A stretch of DNA of 33,427 nt, taken from positions 1-33,427 of the forward strand of contig JAAVZU010000102.1 of NCBI GenBank assembly GCA_022791815.1, written 5' to 3'. Below, one piece after another: positions 1 to 8,600 of the stretch. Within the stretch, counting starts at the first letter, position 1. Each line of letters opens with the position of its first letter. Made by a program: the position numbers and the translations under genes. The notes under the pieces are model-generated. The model saw only the letters and a list, made by a program, of their open reading frames with translations, ran no database searches and had not been told where the DNA came from. The DNA is from Lachnospiraceae bacterium. GTDB lineage: Bacteria > Bacillota > Clostridia > Lachnospirales > Lachnospiraceae.

Positions 1-93
1 CTAGTCGTTTCTTGAAAGTTTTCTAGAATACCTCTACAGATATAATTCTATTTAAAACCTAACTTTTCCGAACCATGAACAGTTACATTAAAT

Positions 94-450
94 CTACACT
101 TTCATTTTAGGTTTGAATATCCAAGATGCAATATAGCTTATTACTAATGCTGCTGAAATACCAACAGCTGAGGCGGTAAAACCACCTTCAAACAAACCTA
201 AAAAACCTTTCTTATCTATTGCATCTTTTACTCCTTGAAACAATACATTTCCAAATCCCACTAGCGGAACGGTTGCTCCTGCTCCTGCCCATTTTGAAAA
301 TGGTTCATAAATTCCTAAAATTCCAAGAACAGCACCAAGACAAACTAAAATAACCATGATTCTACCTGGCATAAGTTTTGTTTTATCCATTAAAATCTGT
401 ACTAATCCACATATAGCTCCACCAATCAAAAAAGCAATTAAATAATCCAT
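94..450 (-). CDS. spoVAE: Stage V sporulation protein AE (SpoVAE)
   Basis: A 118-residue, almost entirely hydrophobic protein with about four membrane segments and short polar loops, which matches SpoVAE in length and character. SpoVA proteins form the inner-membrane channel that moves dipicolinic acid into the forespore and out at germination. The start lies 3 bases after the stop of spoVAD, and its ribosome site (GGAGG, 8 bases from the ATG) is inside the end of spoVAD, so the two genes are translationally linked. The region downstream (1-93) holds no gene. Identification rests on the SpoVAD neighbour as well as the sequence; confident. Confidence 0.93.
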   Translation of the reverse strand: MDYLIAFLIGGAICGLVQILMDKTKLMPGRIMVILVCLGAVLGILGIYEPFSKWAGAGATVPLVGFGNVLFQGVKDAIDKKGFLGLFEGGFTASAVGISAALVISYIASWIFKPKMKV

Positions 451-453
451 GAC

Positions 454-1485
454 TTAATCCTCCCTCTCTAATAAAATGGCATGACAGATTCCTGGAACTG
501 TTCTTCCCTCATTAAAACTTACCTTTGACAGCAATGCTCCTGTTGGAACAAATAAAACTTTTTTCCATTGTTTTTTGCGGAATTGTTCCAAAATATATCC
601 AGCTAAAGTAATTGCTGCACATCCGCATCCACTACCTCCTGAATGTACATCCTGCTCCTTCCTCTCATATATTTCTATACCACAATCCATGTGCTGTTTT
701 TCAATATTAAATTGTTGTTGGTTTAGTAAATCAAATAAAATTTTCTGTCCCACAACACCTAAATCGCCAGTAATAATTTTATCATAATCTTCTGGTTTTG
801 CTGCAAAGTCCCTAAGATGTACTCCGATTACCTGTGCTGCGGCAGGTGCCATACAAGCACCCATGTTCATGGAATCCTTTAATCCATAATCTACAACCTT
901 TCCTGTACTTACTCCAGTTACACGGACGTATGGTCCACTTCCATGTTTTTGGTTTCCTACTATAATTGCTCCACTTCCTGTTACCGTCCAAGTTGCAGAA
1001 AGAGGCTTCTGGTTTCCATAAGACACTGGAAAGCGGAATTGCCTTTCTGCTGATGCTGTATGACTAGAAGTAACTGCTAAAGCGTGTTTTGCAAATCCAC
1101 CTTCTACCAAAATAGAAGCTAGTGCCAAAGATTCTCCCATTGTAGAACATGCCCCATATACGCCAAAAAGCGGAATTTGAAACTGCATAATTCCAAAGGT
1201 ACTTGCCACTAACTGGTCCAATAAATCTCCTGCAATCAGATACTCTATATCCTCTGCTTTTATTTTTCCTTTTTTCAGCGCAATTTCTATTGCTTTTTTT
1301 TGCAGATTTGCCTCAGCCTCCTCCCAGCATTTACCTCCACACATAGGATCTTCTTCGATTACATCAAAATATTGCCCCAGCGGTCCTTCCCCTTCTTTTT
1401 TCCCAGCTACACATCCACTTCCAATAATATATGGCGGCTGTTCAAAATGAATACTTTGTTCCCCTATATGTTTATATTTTCCCAT
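454..1485 (-). CDS. spoVAD: Stage V sporulation protein AD (SpoVAD)
   Basis: About 343 residues with the thiolase-like fold of SpoVAD, the soluble SpoVA subunit that binds dipicolinic acid. Recognisable stretches are the early PPYIIGSGCVAGKKEGEGPL, the glycine-rich VYGACSTMGESLAL around residue 115, and a late GGSGCGCAAITLAGY followed by PTGALLS. An upstream in-frame ATG exists at 1494, but AAAGGAG abuts it. The ATG at 1485 has a 9-base spacing and is preferred. spoVAE follows. In most Clostridia spoVAC lies directly upstream; here about 500 bases without a gene separate spoVAD from the flavodoxin gene, so spoVAC must be elsewhere or absent. Confidence 0.95.
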   Translation of the reverse strand: MGKYKHIGEQSIHFEQPPYIIGSGCVAGKKEGEGPLGQYFDVIEEDPMCGGKCWEEAEANLQKKAIEIALKKGKIKAEDIEYLIAGDLLDQLVASTFGIMQFQIPLFGVYGACSTMGESLALASILVEGGFAKHALAVTSSHTASAERQFRFPVSYGNQKPLSATWTVTGSGAIIVGNQKHGSGPYVRVTGVSTGKVVDYGLKDSMNMGACMAPAAAQVIGVHLRDFAAKPEDYDKIITGDLGVVGQKILFDLLNQQQFNIEKQHMDCGIEIYERKEQDVHSGGSGCGCAAITLAGYILEQFRKKQWKKVLFVPTGALLSKVSFNEGRTVPGICHAILLERED

Positions 1486-2011
1486 AAATACCATCTCCTT
1501 TATGCTTATTGTAGAACATGCTGCAACAATTCAGGTAGCTCTTGCACATCACACTGTACAAGAGCGTAAGAAAGACTAAAACAGGGTAGAAATTAGGCAA
1601 TCTCAAATGTTAAAACTTGATGTATATAATCAAACAATGCCACAGGCAAATTCGTTTTCTGCTTTGGAAATAGTATTTGCAAAAATATATTCTCTATTCA
1701 ATTTCTTAATTTTTTGTTAAAAGTTTCTAATAACCTTTTTCTATTAGAAATACTCCAAGAAGTGCTGTAATTAAAATTGCAAAACGACTATAGAAAAAGC
1801 TGATAATTCCTGCATATATGCAGAAGTCATCAGCTTAATAAGGATTTTAGATATTCTAAAAGAGAACTTCATTTCCTGCTGGAAATTTATTATGTTTTTA
1901 TTATTTTGTCAAGTAAATATATGATATTTTGCAATATCCAGATTCTAAAAATGGTGACTGTCCAACTACCTTCACTGTTACGACAATTGTTACGTTACAC
2001 TAAAAAACTTA
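1486..2011. other. 526-bp intergenic region, no gene recognised
   Basis: Both flanking genes are on the minus strand. The region contains the spoVAD ribosome site, presumably a forespore promoter that I cannot place with confidence, and one strong hairpin terminator (listed separately). A short open frame just upstream of spoVAD has no start codon or family resemblance and was not called. I see no remnant of spoVAC. Confidence 0.6.
1795..1838 (-). terminator. Rho-independent terminator after the flavodoxin gene
   Basis: AAGCTGAT and ATCAGCTT arms enclose an inner CTGCATATATGCAG palindrome. On the minus strand the stem is followed by TTTTTC. It lies about 175 bases beyond the flavodoxin stop and is the first terminator that transcript would meet. 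Confidence 0.75.
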
Positions 2012-2443
2012 TTACATTTGCGCTAACTGTCCTCCAAGAGTACGGCACTCATTTAATGCAGAATCATCTGGTACTTCATGACACATAAGTCCTTCTCCAT
2101 TTACTACTTTAGCACCTGCTGCAACCATTCTGTCAACCCAGTCACGCATCCACTCGCCATCACCCCATCCGTATGATCCAAATAGTGCAATATTTTTGCC
2201 ATTTACCATAGTCTCAAGGGCGGTAACAAAAGGTTCCATTTCACCTTCTTCCAAAACCTCTGCCCCCATCGCAGGACATCCAAGAGCAAACGTGGTGTCC
2301 TCCTTCAAATCCCCTGGCTGAATATCAGAAACAAAAATGGCTTCTCCTTCTCTTCCTGCATCTTTGATTCCTTCTACAATTGCATTTGCCATTGTTTCTG
2401 TATTTCCAGACTGGGACCAAAAAACTACTTTAATTTTACTCAT
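2012..2443 (-). CDS. Short-chain flavodoxin
   Basis: 143 residues, the usual length of a short-chain flavodoxin. The N terminus carries the FMN phosphate loop SQSGNTETMANAI at about residues 10-22; later loops GSYGWGDGEWM and the hydrophobic first strand KVVFWS are typical. Flavodoxins are soluble low-potential electron carriers that replace ferredoxin when iron is scarce. The gene has a strong ribosome site (AGGAGG) and lies 91 bases downstream of the DUF3793 gene on the same strand. That gene has a promoter bearing a Fur/DtxR-like palindrome, so co-transcription under iron control is a reasonable inference. Confidence 0.92.
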   Translation of the reverse strand: MSKIKVVFWSQSGNTETMANAIVEGIKDAGREGEAIFVSDIQPGDLKEDTTFALGCPAMGAEVLEEGEMEPFVTALETMVNGKNIALFGSYGWGDGEWMRDWVDRMVAAGAKVVNGEGLMCHEVPDDSALNECRTLGGQLAQM

Positions 2444-2534
2444 CTTACCTTCCTCCTTCTAATTGCGGTGCATCTTATATCATCTCGATTACACCTATGT
2501 TTTCCCTGGTGACGAAGTGTTTAGCAAAGTCAAT

Positions 2535-3146
2535 TTACATTTGATATAATTGACCATATTTTAATAAATTTACTGCCTCTATGAATTCCATACCATTGGA
2601 AACTAGTAAAATCATCCATTCTTTTGCTCTTTCAAACTTCTGAAACAATTCCTGCTTTATCTGCTGGTTCTGGTAAACCTTCCAGTATCCTAGACATAAG
2701 AAATTCTCTCCATTATTTTCAATAAACCCTTCTACATCCTCCATTGGATACCCTAGAAACACACCCAATTCATGAGGAAATCCTGCTCTTTTTTCCATAT
2801 GCAGCTGATATCTTTGAGATAACAATTGAAGCATTTCCTCCAATCCCAGATCCCCATATCCTTCTTCTTCTAAAAAGGACTGTACCCGTTTATTTGACAA
2901 ATATGCTTTTAACATTTTTTTATTATAGATTAAAATAAACATCCGATGCCCATTTTTCAAAAGCACATAACACGATAACTCTGTAGCTGCTAGTAAGCCT
3001 TGAATCAATTCTCCTTGTTTTTTGCTTACATTCAAAAGATTGGATATTTTTAGTCCTGCTAAAACTGGTGCACATTGCAAAGCAAGTTGTGTTTCTAATA
3101 ATTCTGGGTCCATATTTTTTACAATCTCAAAAATTTCTTGACTCAT
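2535..3146 (-). CDS. DUF3793 family protein
   Basis: 203 residues, no signal peptide or membrane segment. The start (LETQLALQCAPVLAGLKISN), the middle (CYVLLKNGHRMFILIYN) and the block FPHELGVFLGYPMEDVEGFI match the DUF3793 family of anaerobic Firmicutes, whose function is unknown. DUF3793 genes are often found beside flavodoxin or iron genes, as here. The start has GGAGGG 4-10 bases upstream. A consensus-like promoter and a 16-bp perfect palindrome lie directly in front of it. Role in iron limitation is inference from context. Confidence 0.85.
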   Translation of the reverse strand: MSQEIFEIVKNMDPELLETQLALQCAPVLAGLKISNLLNVSKKQGELIQGLLAATELSCYVLLKNGHRMFILIYNKKMLKAYLSNKRVQSFLEEEGYGDLGLEEMLQLLSQRYQLHMEKRAGFPHELGVFLGYPMEDVEGFIENNGENFLCLGYWKVYQNQQIKQELFQKFERAKEWMILLVSNGMEFIEAVNLLKYGQLYQM

Positions 3147-3160
3147 ATCAGCCCTCCATA

Positions 3161-3176
3161 GTTAGTTTAAACTAAC
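3161..3176. promoter_or_regulatory. Perfect 16-bp palindromic operator in front of the DUF3793 gene
   Basis: GTTAGTTTAAACTAAC is a perfect palindrome located just downstream of the predicted -10 box, covering roughly the transcription start to +16. The same GTTAGT-N4-ACTAAC pattern recurs at 3793-3808 and 3934-3949. The arrangement fits repression by a metal-dependent regulator of the Fur or DtxR type. Confidence 0.8.
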
Positions 3177-3184
3177 ATAGTTTT

Positions 3185-3213
3185 ATCATATACTTTTCCT
3201 TTTGCTTCGTCAA
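3185..3213 (-). promoter_or_regulatory. Sigma-A promoter of the DUF3793-flavodoxin operon
   Basis: On the minus strand: TTGACG (3213-3208), 17-base spacer, TATGAT (3190-3185). The start of transcription would fall at about 3178, at the edge of the palindromic operator. Confidence 0.75.
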
Positions 3214-3325
3214 CCAGGTTAATTGTATTATTTTCTCAATAAGAAATTTTTATTACATTTCTTTTAAACAATAATCCTGCTATACTATTTACATTTCTAT
3301 GTAACACACATCACTTTCAAAAATA

Positions 3326-3772
3326 TTATGATGCTTCATATTCATCTTTAACAATATTAACCGATCGGATTTCCTGTTCTTTCCTATAACCAAATTGAGA
3401 TAACCCAGCCTTCATTACTTCATTCCACTGTTTTAAGGACAGATAACAAACTGTATCATCATCTAATTCAATCTGGCAAGTCTCTGTATGTTCACAATTC
3501 ATCTCACAGGAAATCTTATACATATTCTTACGATTGATTGCCCCAATTTCTTCTAACAGACTTATCATACGATATACTGTTGACTGCCCAATACCCTTAT
3601 CTCTTTTTGTTGCTTCATAAAAAATCTCTTTACAACATGAACATGCTCCAGATAAAATAATATCCAATACAATCAAACGCTGCTTTGTAATTCTACAGCC
3701 ATCTTCCTTCAAACGCTCTAATATGATTTCTTTCTTCATTTCAGAATATTTATTTCTTACGTTTTCCTTCAT
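3326..3772 (-). CDS. Fur-family transcriptional regulator with atypical metal-ligand residues
   Basis: 148 residues. The N-terminal winged helix is clear: DGCRITKQRLIVLDIIL, then the recognition helix GIGQSTVYRMISLLEEIGAI at about residues 60-79. The usual HHHxxCxxCG metal region of Fur, Zur or PerR is missing. In its place are clustered cysteines C44, C46 and C47, and C89, C93, H95 and C99. The protein may therefore sense a different metal, haem or redox state. Start is supported by GGAGG 8 bases upstream. Two copies of the GTTAGT-N4-ACTAAC palindrome lie in its own promoter and leader, suggesting autoregulation, and a third lies at the DUF3793 operon. The name fur is not assigned because the metal is unknown. 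Confidence 0.85.
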   Translation of the reverse strand: MKENVRNKYSEMKKEIILERLKEDGCRITKQRLIVLDIILSGACSCCKEIFYEATKRDKGIGQSTVYRMISLLEEIGAINRKNMYKISCEMNCEHTETCQIELDDDTVCYLSLKQWNEVMKAGLSQFGYRKEQEIRSVNIVKDEYEAS

Positions 3773-3792
3773 AAATATAACCTCCAGATATT

Positions 3793-3808
3793 GTTAGTTA
3801 AGACTAAC
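3793..3808. promoter_or_regulatory. Palindromic operator in the leader of the fur-like gene
   Basis: GTTAGT-TAAG-ACTAAC lies 21 bases upstream of the start codon and 8 bases upstream of GGAGG. It is the second copy of the three-member set. No good -10/-35 pair was found immediately in front of this copy. Confidence 0.7.
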
Positions 3809-3929
3809 TTCTACACAAAAAATAAAATGCCTTTATATTTTCGCACTATTCATGTACTATTATTCAAAACACTAATATCAACCACAGCTAAGAACCACTT
3901 ATTAACAGTCCCAGTCTGCAATTACGCCA

Positions 3930-3953
3930 CTATGTTAGTTGTTACTAACATAG
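3930..3953. promoter_or_regulatory. 24-bp palindromic operator at the distal fur-like promoter
   Basis: CTATGTTAGT-TGTT-ACTAACATAG has two perfect 10-base arms around a 4-base centre, and is the longest of the three copies. Its right edge overlaps the -10 box of the minus-strand promoter at 3952-3980, an ideal position for repression. Confidence 0.8.
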
Positions 3954-3980
3954 TATAGCACTATTTTTTTATTTCTGCAA
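3952..3980 (-). promoter_or_regulatory. Sigma-A promoter of the fur-like gene
   Basis: Minus strand: TTGCAG (3980-3975), 17-base spacer, TATACT (3957-3952). It would give a leader of about 170 nt containing the second operator copy. I see no gene in that leader (3773-3950). Confidence 0.7.
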
Positions 3981-4061
3981 GTGTTATTTGTTTTATTGTT
4001 AAAAACAAAAAAATAATCATGCATAGTCAGGTATTTTCTAACTTATACATGATTTAATATC

Positions 4062-4084
4062 AAGTGGGAGGATTATCCCCCCAC
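4062..4084 (-). terminator. Possible terminator hairpin after the ZIP gene
   Basis: Minus strand GTGGGGGGATAATCCTCCCAC forms a stem of about eight pairs (one G-T) 20 bases after the ZIP stop. The tail lacks a proper T run, so termination is only possible. Confidence 0.4.
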
Positions 4085-4102
4085 TGAAAAGCTACAATTC
4101 TT

Positions 4103-4882
4103 TTATCCTAATGCCACATCCAACATCATCATAATAAGAAATCCAATGCCAAATCCAATGGTTCCTATTTTTAAGTGGTCTCCCTCTGTAGCTTCAGGTA
4201 CTAATTCTTCCACTACTACATATAACATAGCTCCTGCTGCAAATGTCAGCAGATAAGGAAGTGCAGGGGTAACAATCTCTGCAAACACAATTGTTAGTCC
4301 TGCTGCCACAGGCTCCACTGCTCCAGAAAGCATTCCGTAAAAAAACGCCTTGCCTTTTCCCATGCCTTGGGCTTTTAGGGGCATAGAGATTATTGCCCCC
4401 TCTGGGAAATTCTGTACAGCAATCCCAATGGACAACGCCACTGCTCCTGCTAAGGTAATGTGTGTTTCTCCAACAAGTAATCCAGCAAACGCAACACCTA
4501 CTGCCATACCTTCCGGAATGTTATGTAGTGCCACTGCAAATGTTAACATACTTCTTCGGCAATCCTTGGTATCGTTGTTTTCTGTGTTCTTTCCCTCTAA
4601 ATAGCACTCTGGAACCAGTTTGTCAATCAATAACAAACATGCCATTCCCAAAACTATTCCTATTGATGCTGGTAAAAAAGACCATTTCCCCATAGGTTCA
4701 GACATTTCAATTGCAGGAATAATTAATGACCATACAGACGCAGCTACCATAACTCCTGAAGCAAATCCAAGCAATGCCTTTTGTAATCTGTCTTTTATGG
4801 CTCTCTTCATAAAGAACACACAAGCGGCTCCTAGTGTTGTACCCACAAACGGAATCATTACACCAATCAATACGTTGTTCAT
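4103..4882 (-). CDS. ZIP family metal transporter (ZupT/GufA type)
   Basis: 259 residues with about eight membrane segments. The two signature metal-binding helices are visible: LHNIPEGMAVGVAFAG at about residue 119 and NFPEGAIISMPLKAQG at about residue 158. The segment between helices 2 and 3 is short and acidic (KNTENNDTKD). ZIP proteins bring zinc, iron or manganese into the cytoplasm. The start has TAGGAGAG upstream. It lies upstream of the fur-like gene on the same strand, separated by about 330 bases with that gene's own promoter, so the two are probably not one transcript. No palindromic operator was found in front of it. Confidence 0.92.
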   Translation of the reverse strand: MNNVLIGVMIPFVGTTLGAACVFFMKRAIKDRLQKALLGFASGVMVAASVWSLIIPAIEMSEPMGKWSFLPASIGIVLGMACLLLIDKLVPECYLEGKNTENNDTKDCRRSMLTFAVALHNIPEGMAVGVAFAGLLVGETHITLAGAVALSIGIAVQNFPEGAIISMPLKAQGMGKGKAFFYGMLSGAVEPVAAGLTIVFAEIVTPALPYLLTFAAGAMLYVVVEELVPEATEGDHLKIGTIGFGIGFLIMMMLDVALG

Positions 4883-5019
4883 AATTTCTCTCCTATTCTA
4901 ACACTTCGTATTGCTCCTGTCATTATTATAATATTAGCAGCTTCCCTATTGTTTACAGAAATTTGAGAATTTTTAGAACAACTTTTTAATGTAACTTATT
5001 GATTTATTTTGCAATACAG

Positions 5020-5445
5020 TTACTCTTCTTCTTCCTCCTCCTCTTCTATCAACGCTTTTAAATCCTCTGTTATAATCAATGATACATCCAGCATCTTATT
5101 ATATTCCTTGTTGGTTAAAGGTACAATTTCATCTCCATGCATATTTCTTATGACTTTTAAAAGCTGTTCTTCTGTTACACAATCCCTTACCTGCTGAATA
5201 AAGCTCTCGCAATGAGCAGGTGTAATCTCTAACATGGATTCCATTTGCTCTGCAAAATTATCTCCATGAAATCTTAAAATGCTATATACGCCAAAAGTAC
5301 GGGCAAGATACAATTCACCACAATACGGACATATATGCTGTTCATACTTTTTTCCATTTAATCTATATACTTTTGTAATTTGAGAAACAAACTTATCTTT
5401 TTTAGAGCATTTTGGACACATGGATACAACTTCTTTTTGTAACAT
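5020..5445 (-). CDS. Zinc-ribbon protein with a polyglutamate tail, function unknown
   Basis: 141 residues. An N-terminal zinc ribbon is formed by CPKC (near residue 9) and CPYC (near residue 39), followed by a mainly helical region and a C terminus of eight consecutive glutamates. No known family recognised. The poly-E tail is encoded by mixed GAA/GAG codons, so it is not a simple slippage of one codon. It is the last minus-strand gene before the divergent chaperone operon and precedes the ZIP gene by about 140 bases. An RNA- or protein-binding accessory role is possible but not shown. Confidence 0.7.
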   Translation of the reverse strand: MLQKEVVSMCPKCSKKDKFVSQITKVYRLNGKKYEQHICPYCGELYLARTFGVYSILRFHGDNFAEQMESMLEITPAHCESFIQQVRDCVTEEQLLKVIRNMHGDEIVPLTNKEYNKMLDVSLIITEDLKALIEEEEEEEE

Positions 5446-5647
5446 AACATTCTCATCTCCTTTTGATATTCACCAAATCTATCACACTAATTATCCAACA
5501 GAATGTATCAAAATTTCTAATAAAACTTTTGTTATAATTCAGCCGTTCATGTTTTGCATAGCTTAACTATTATAAACTTTTTTGACACATCTATATAAAA
5601 TAGGATATAATAAAAAATAACTTTTTTCAAGAAAGGATGTTAATTTG
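5446..5647. other. Divergent intergenic region before the chaperone operon
   Basis: Carries the ribosome site of the zinc-ribbon gene on the minus strand and the promoter and AAAGGATG ribosome site of the TPR gene on the plus strand. No CIRCE or similar heat-shock inverted repeat was found. Confidence 0.6.
5582..5611 (+). promoter_or_regulatory. Promoter of the J-like/TPR-Hsp70-TetR operon
   Basis: TTGACA (5582-5587), 18-base spacer, TATAAT (5606-5611): near-consensus sigma-A boxes, about 35 bases before the first gene. Confidence 0.75.
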
Positions 5648-8600
5648 ATGGAAATAAATTTAATTTTTCATATATTAGGTCTTACAAAAACCAAAAACGA
5701 AGATTCCATTCGTAATGCATACCGTCAAGCCCTAAAAAATAATAATCCAGAAGATAACCCTGAAGGATTTAAAGAACTCCGTACTGCATACGAAGAAGCA
5801 CTGGCTTATGCCAGAACTTCAGAAGAAGAGAAACCCGAATCGATTTCTACCTCTGCTTCCCCTGAAGTAAATGACTGGCTAAAAAAAGTAAATACTTTAT
5901 ATCAGGATCTCCCTTCCCGTAGGGATTTGTCCAAATGGAAGCCTCTTATGGAGGATGAATTATGTCAAAGTATTGACACTTCTGAAGAAGTTAGAGAACA
6001 ATTTCTCAATTTTCTTCTGGATCACTTTCGTTTTCCACAAGAAGTCTGGCAGTATTTTGACAAAACCTTTTATTTCCTAAATGATATGGATAAATTAAGT
6101 GAAAAATTCCCAACTGATTTTTTAAACTATATGAAATTTTACATGAAACATGATAGTTTTCCTAGTTTTGAATTTTTTTCTTATCGTAACCTCAAAGATG
6201 AGACCTGTGAAGGGGATGCCTACATTGACCATTATCTTTTAATTAAACAAAAAGTAGATAAAGAAGATACTAAAGAATGTTACCACTTATTGGATCAGCT
6301 CTCTTCTTTTGGTGTTTATCATCCCTATGAAGATGTGGAAAAAAGCCGTCTTTTGCTCCTTGCTGGTAAAAAGGAAGAGGCACTATCCCTAATTTCCCCT
6401 ATTTTTGACAAATATCCAAATGATAACTATATCCAGTTATACACTGGTGTTTGTAAATATGAAAATGGATACAAGGAAGATGCAGTAAATCTTTGGAAAC
6501 ATATAGCAGAGGAATATCCGAAAAACTATTATGCACAATTCTATCTTTCCAAATACTATATGGATGAAGAAATGTATTATGACGCAAAGGACTCTCTTAT
6601 TATTCTTCTTGAGATAGACGGGGATAACCCAGAGATTCAAGCTTCTTTGACAAAAGTAAATGATGCTCTGATTACTGTTTTAACAAAAGATATGGAAACA
6701 GGAAATGAAAATGACCACTTCTCTGCCCTAGAAATTCCTTTAGAAATAGGATGGTGTCTGTTTCAAAATCATCGCAATGATGAAGCTATTTCTTTATTGC
6801 AAAATTATGAACCAAGCAAAGATACGGAATATAACTACTATAATTTATATGGCAGACTTTTATATCAAATAAAACACTATAAGGATGCCCTTCCTTTATT
6901 AGAAAAATGGTATTCTATCATTTATTCTTTGAAAGATGATGGAACAGAAGAAACCCGAAAACGTATGTCACGTTTAGGAATGGCATCTTATATTCTTAGT
7001 GAATGTTATAGTGAATTAAACAGATTAAAAGAAGCTGAAGATATTCTACATTCGGCAATTTCTAAATCGGACGGCCTTATGGAATCATTGGAATATGAAA
7101 ATCATCTTGCTGATATCTATTTGAAACACCAGCACTATGAAAAGGCAATTGATTTGTGTGATACTATTATAAGCAAAGATACCAGTTACTATCCTGCTTA
7201 TGTCATTCGTCAGGAATGTTTTTATCACCTAGATAAAGGTCAGGAAGTGGTAGATGATTATCATCGTGCTATAGATATCTTCCCTGGATATTACAAACCT
7301 TATATGTTTGCGTGTGAAGTTTTCTCTTTTCATGGACAATATGAAGATGCACAAGAAGTCCTAGATCTCGCAAAAAAGAACCAGATTACCCTAACTCCCC
7401 GTATGCAATTATATCAAGCAAAAATTCTTCGGAATCTGGCAAAAAGCAAAGAAGATGTTCTTGCTATTTTCCCAATTATAAAACATCTTCAAAAAGAAGT
7501 GATAAAACCTGACTGCGATATTGAAGATATCTCAGAAATTAGTTATGAAATGGGGCTTTTATATTGGGATACAGATCAACTCCAAAAAGCTTATAACTTT
7601 GTTTCAAAAGCCAGTAAGGAAAACCCAAAACGATTACAATATCAAATGGTTCTTGGTGACATTCTGGTACAGATGAAAAAATATCCACAAGCACTGGAAA
7701 CATACGAAAAGGGAAAAGAAGAGTATGAACATCTTGCCGTATATCATTATAATATAGGTATCTGTTATGAAAGTCTGGCTTATGGAGAAACAGATCTCAT
7801 AAGTCTGGCTATTCGTTCATACCGTACTGCATTGGACATAGACGAATATTACAGAGACTGTAATGAAAAACTTGCAGATATTTATAACAATTTATATCAT
7901 AATGATGAAGACATCAAGTATCTGGAGCTTGCAATTACATATGCTACAAAAGAGATTGAATCAAATGATTGTTGCTACTATCGTGTAAACCGGGGACTTA
8001 TTTATATGAATTCTATGGATGCTAAATATATAGAAATGGCAATCCATGATTTTGAAGCCGCAATAGAATTTATATCAGATGACTGGGCAGCATGGAATAA
8101 TCTAGGATGCTGCTATAAATATCTTGGGGATTTTAACCATGCTATAGAATGCCTCCAAAAAGCTGCCGAATACATGCAGGAAAATAAAACCCCTCTTCCT
8201 TATGGCAATATGGCTGATTGCTATGAAGCCATGTTTGATTTTGAAAAAGCTATATCCTGTTATAAAAGGAATTTAGAGTTGTTTCCGGATGATTTATCTC
8301 CATGGGAAGAAATCGGTGACTTGTATTCTTATATGGGCAATACAGATAAAGCCATCCGTGCATACCAAAATACACAAAATTTAGAACTTATCAAGGAAAA
8401 GGGAATTTTACATTCTATTAAACGTGAAAAAATCAGTTCATTTTTTTCTGCTATACCATCCTATATACAAAAAGCAAAAAAGGAAGATATGGCAAAGCAT
8501 TATCATTTTATAGGTGATATTTTCTATGATGAGATGGCAAATTATAAAAAAGCTTTAACCTATTACCAAAAAGCTTTAAAATATCCTCTGGATTCCTATA

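Noticed and set aside
77-88. Third copy of the MITE-like end (TGAACAGTTAC)
   Set aside because: Only 11 bases match, no second end or internal hairpins are visible at the window edge.
1500-1590. Short minus-strand open frame upstream of spoVAD as a spoVAC remnant
   Set aside because: No start codon and no resemblance to SpoVAC.
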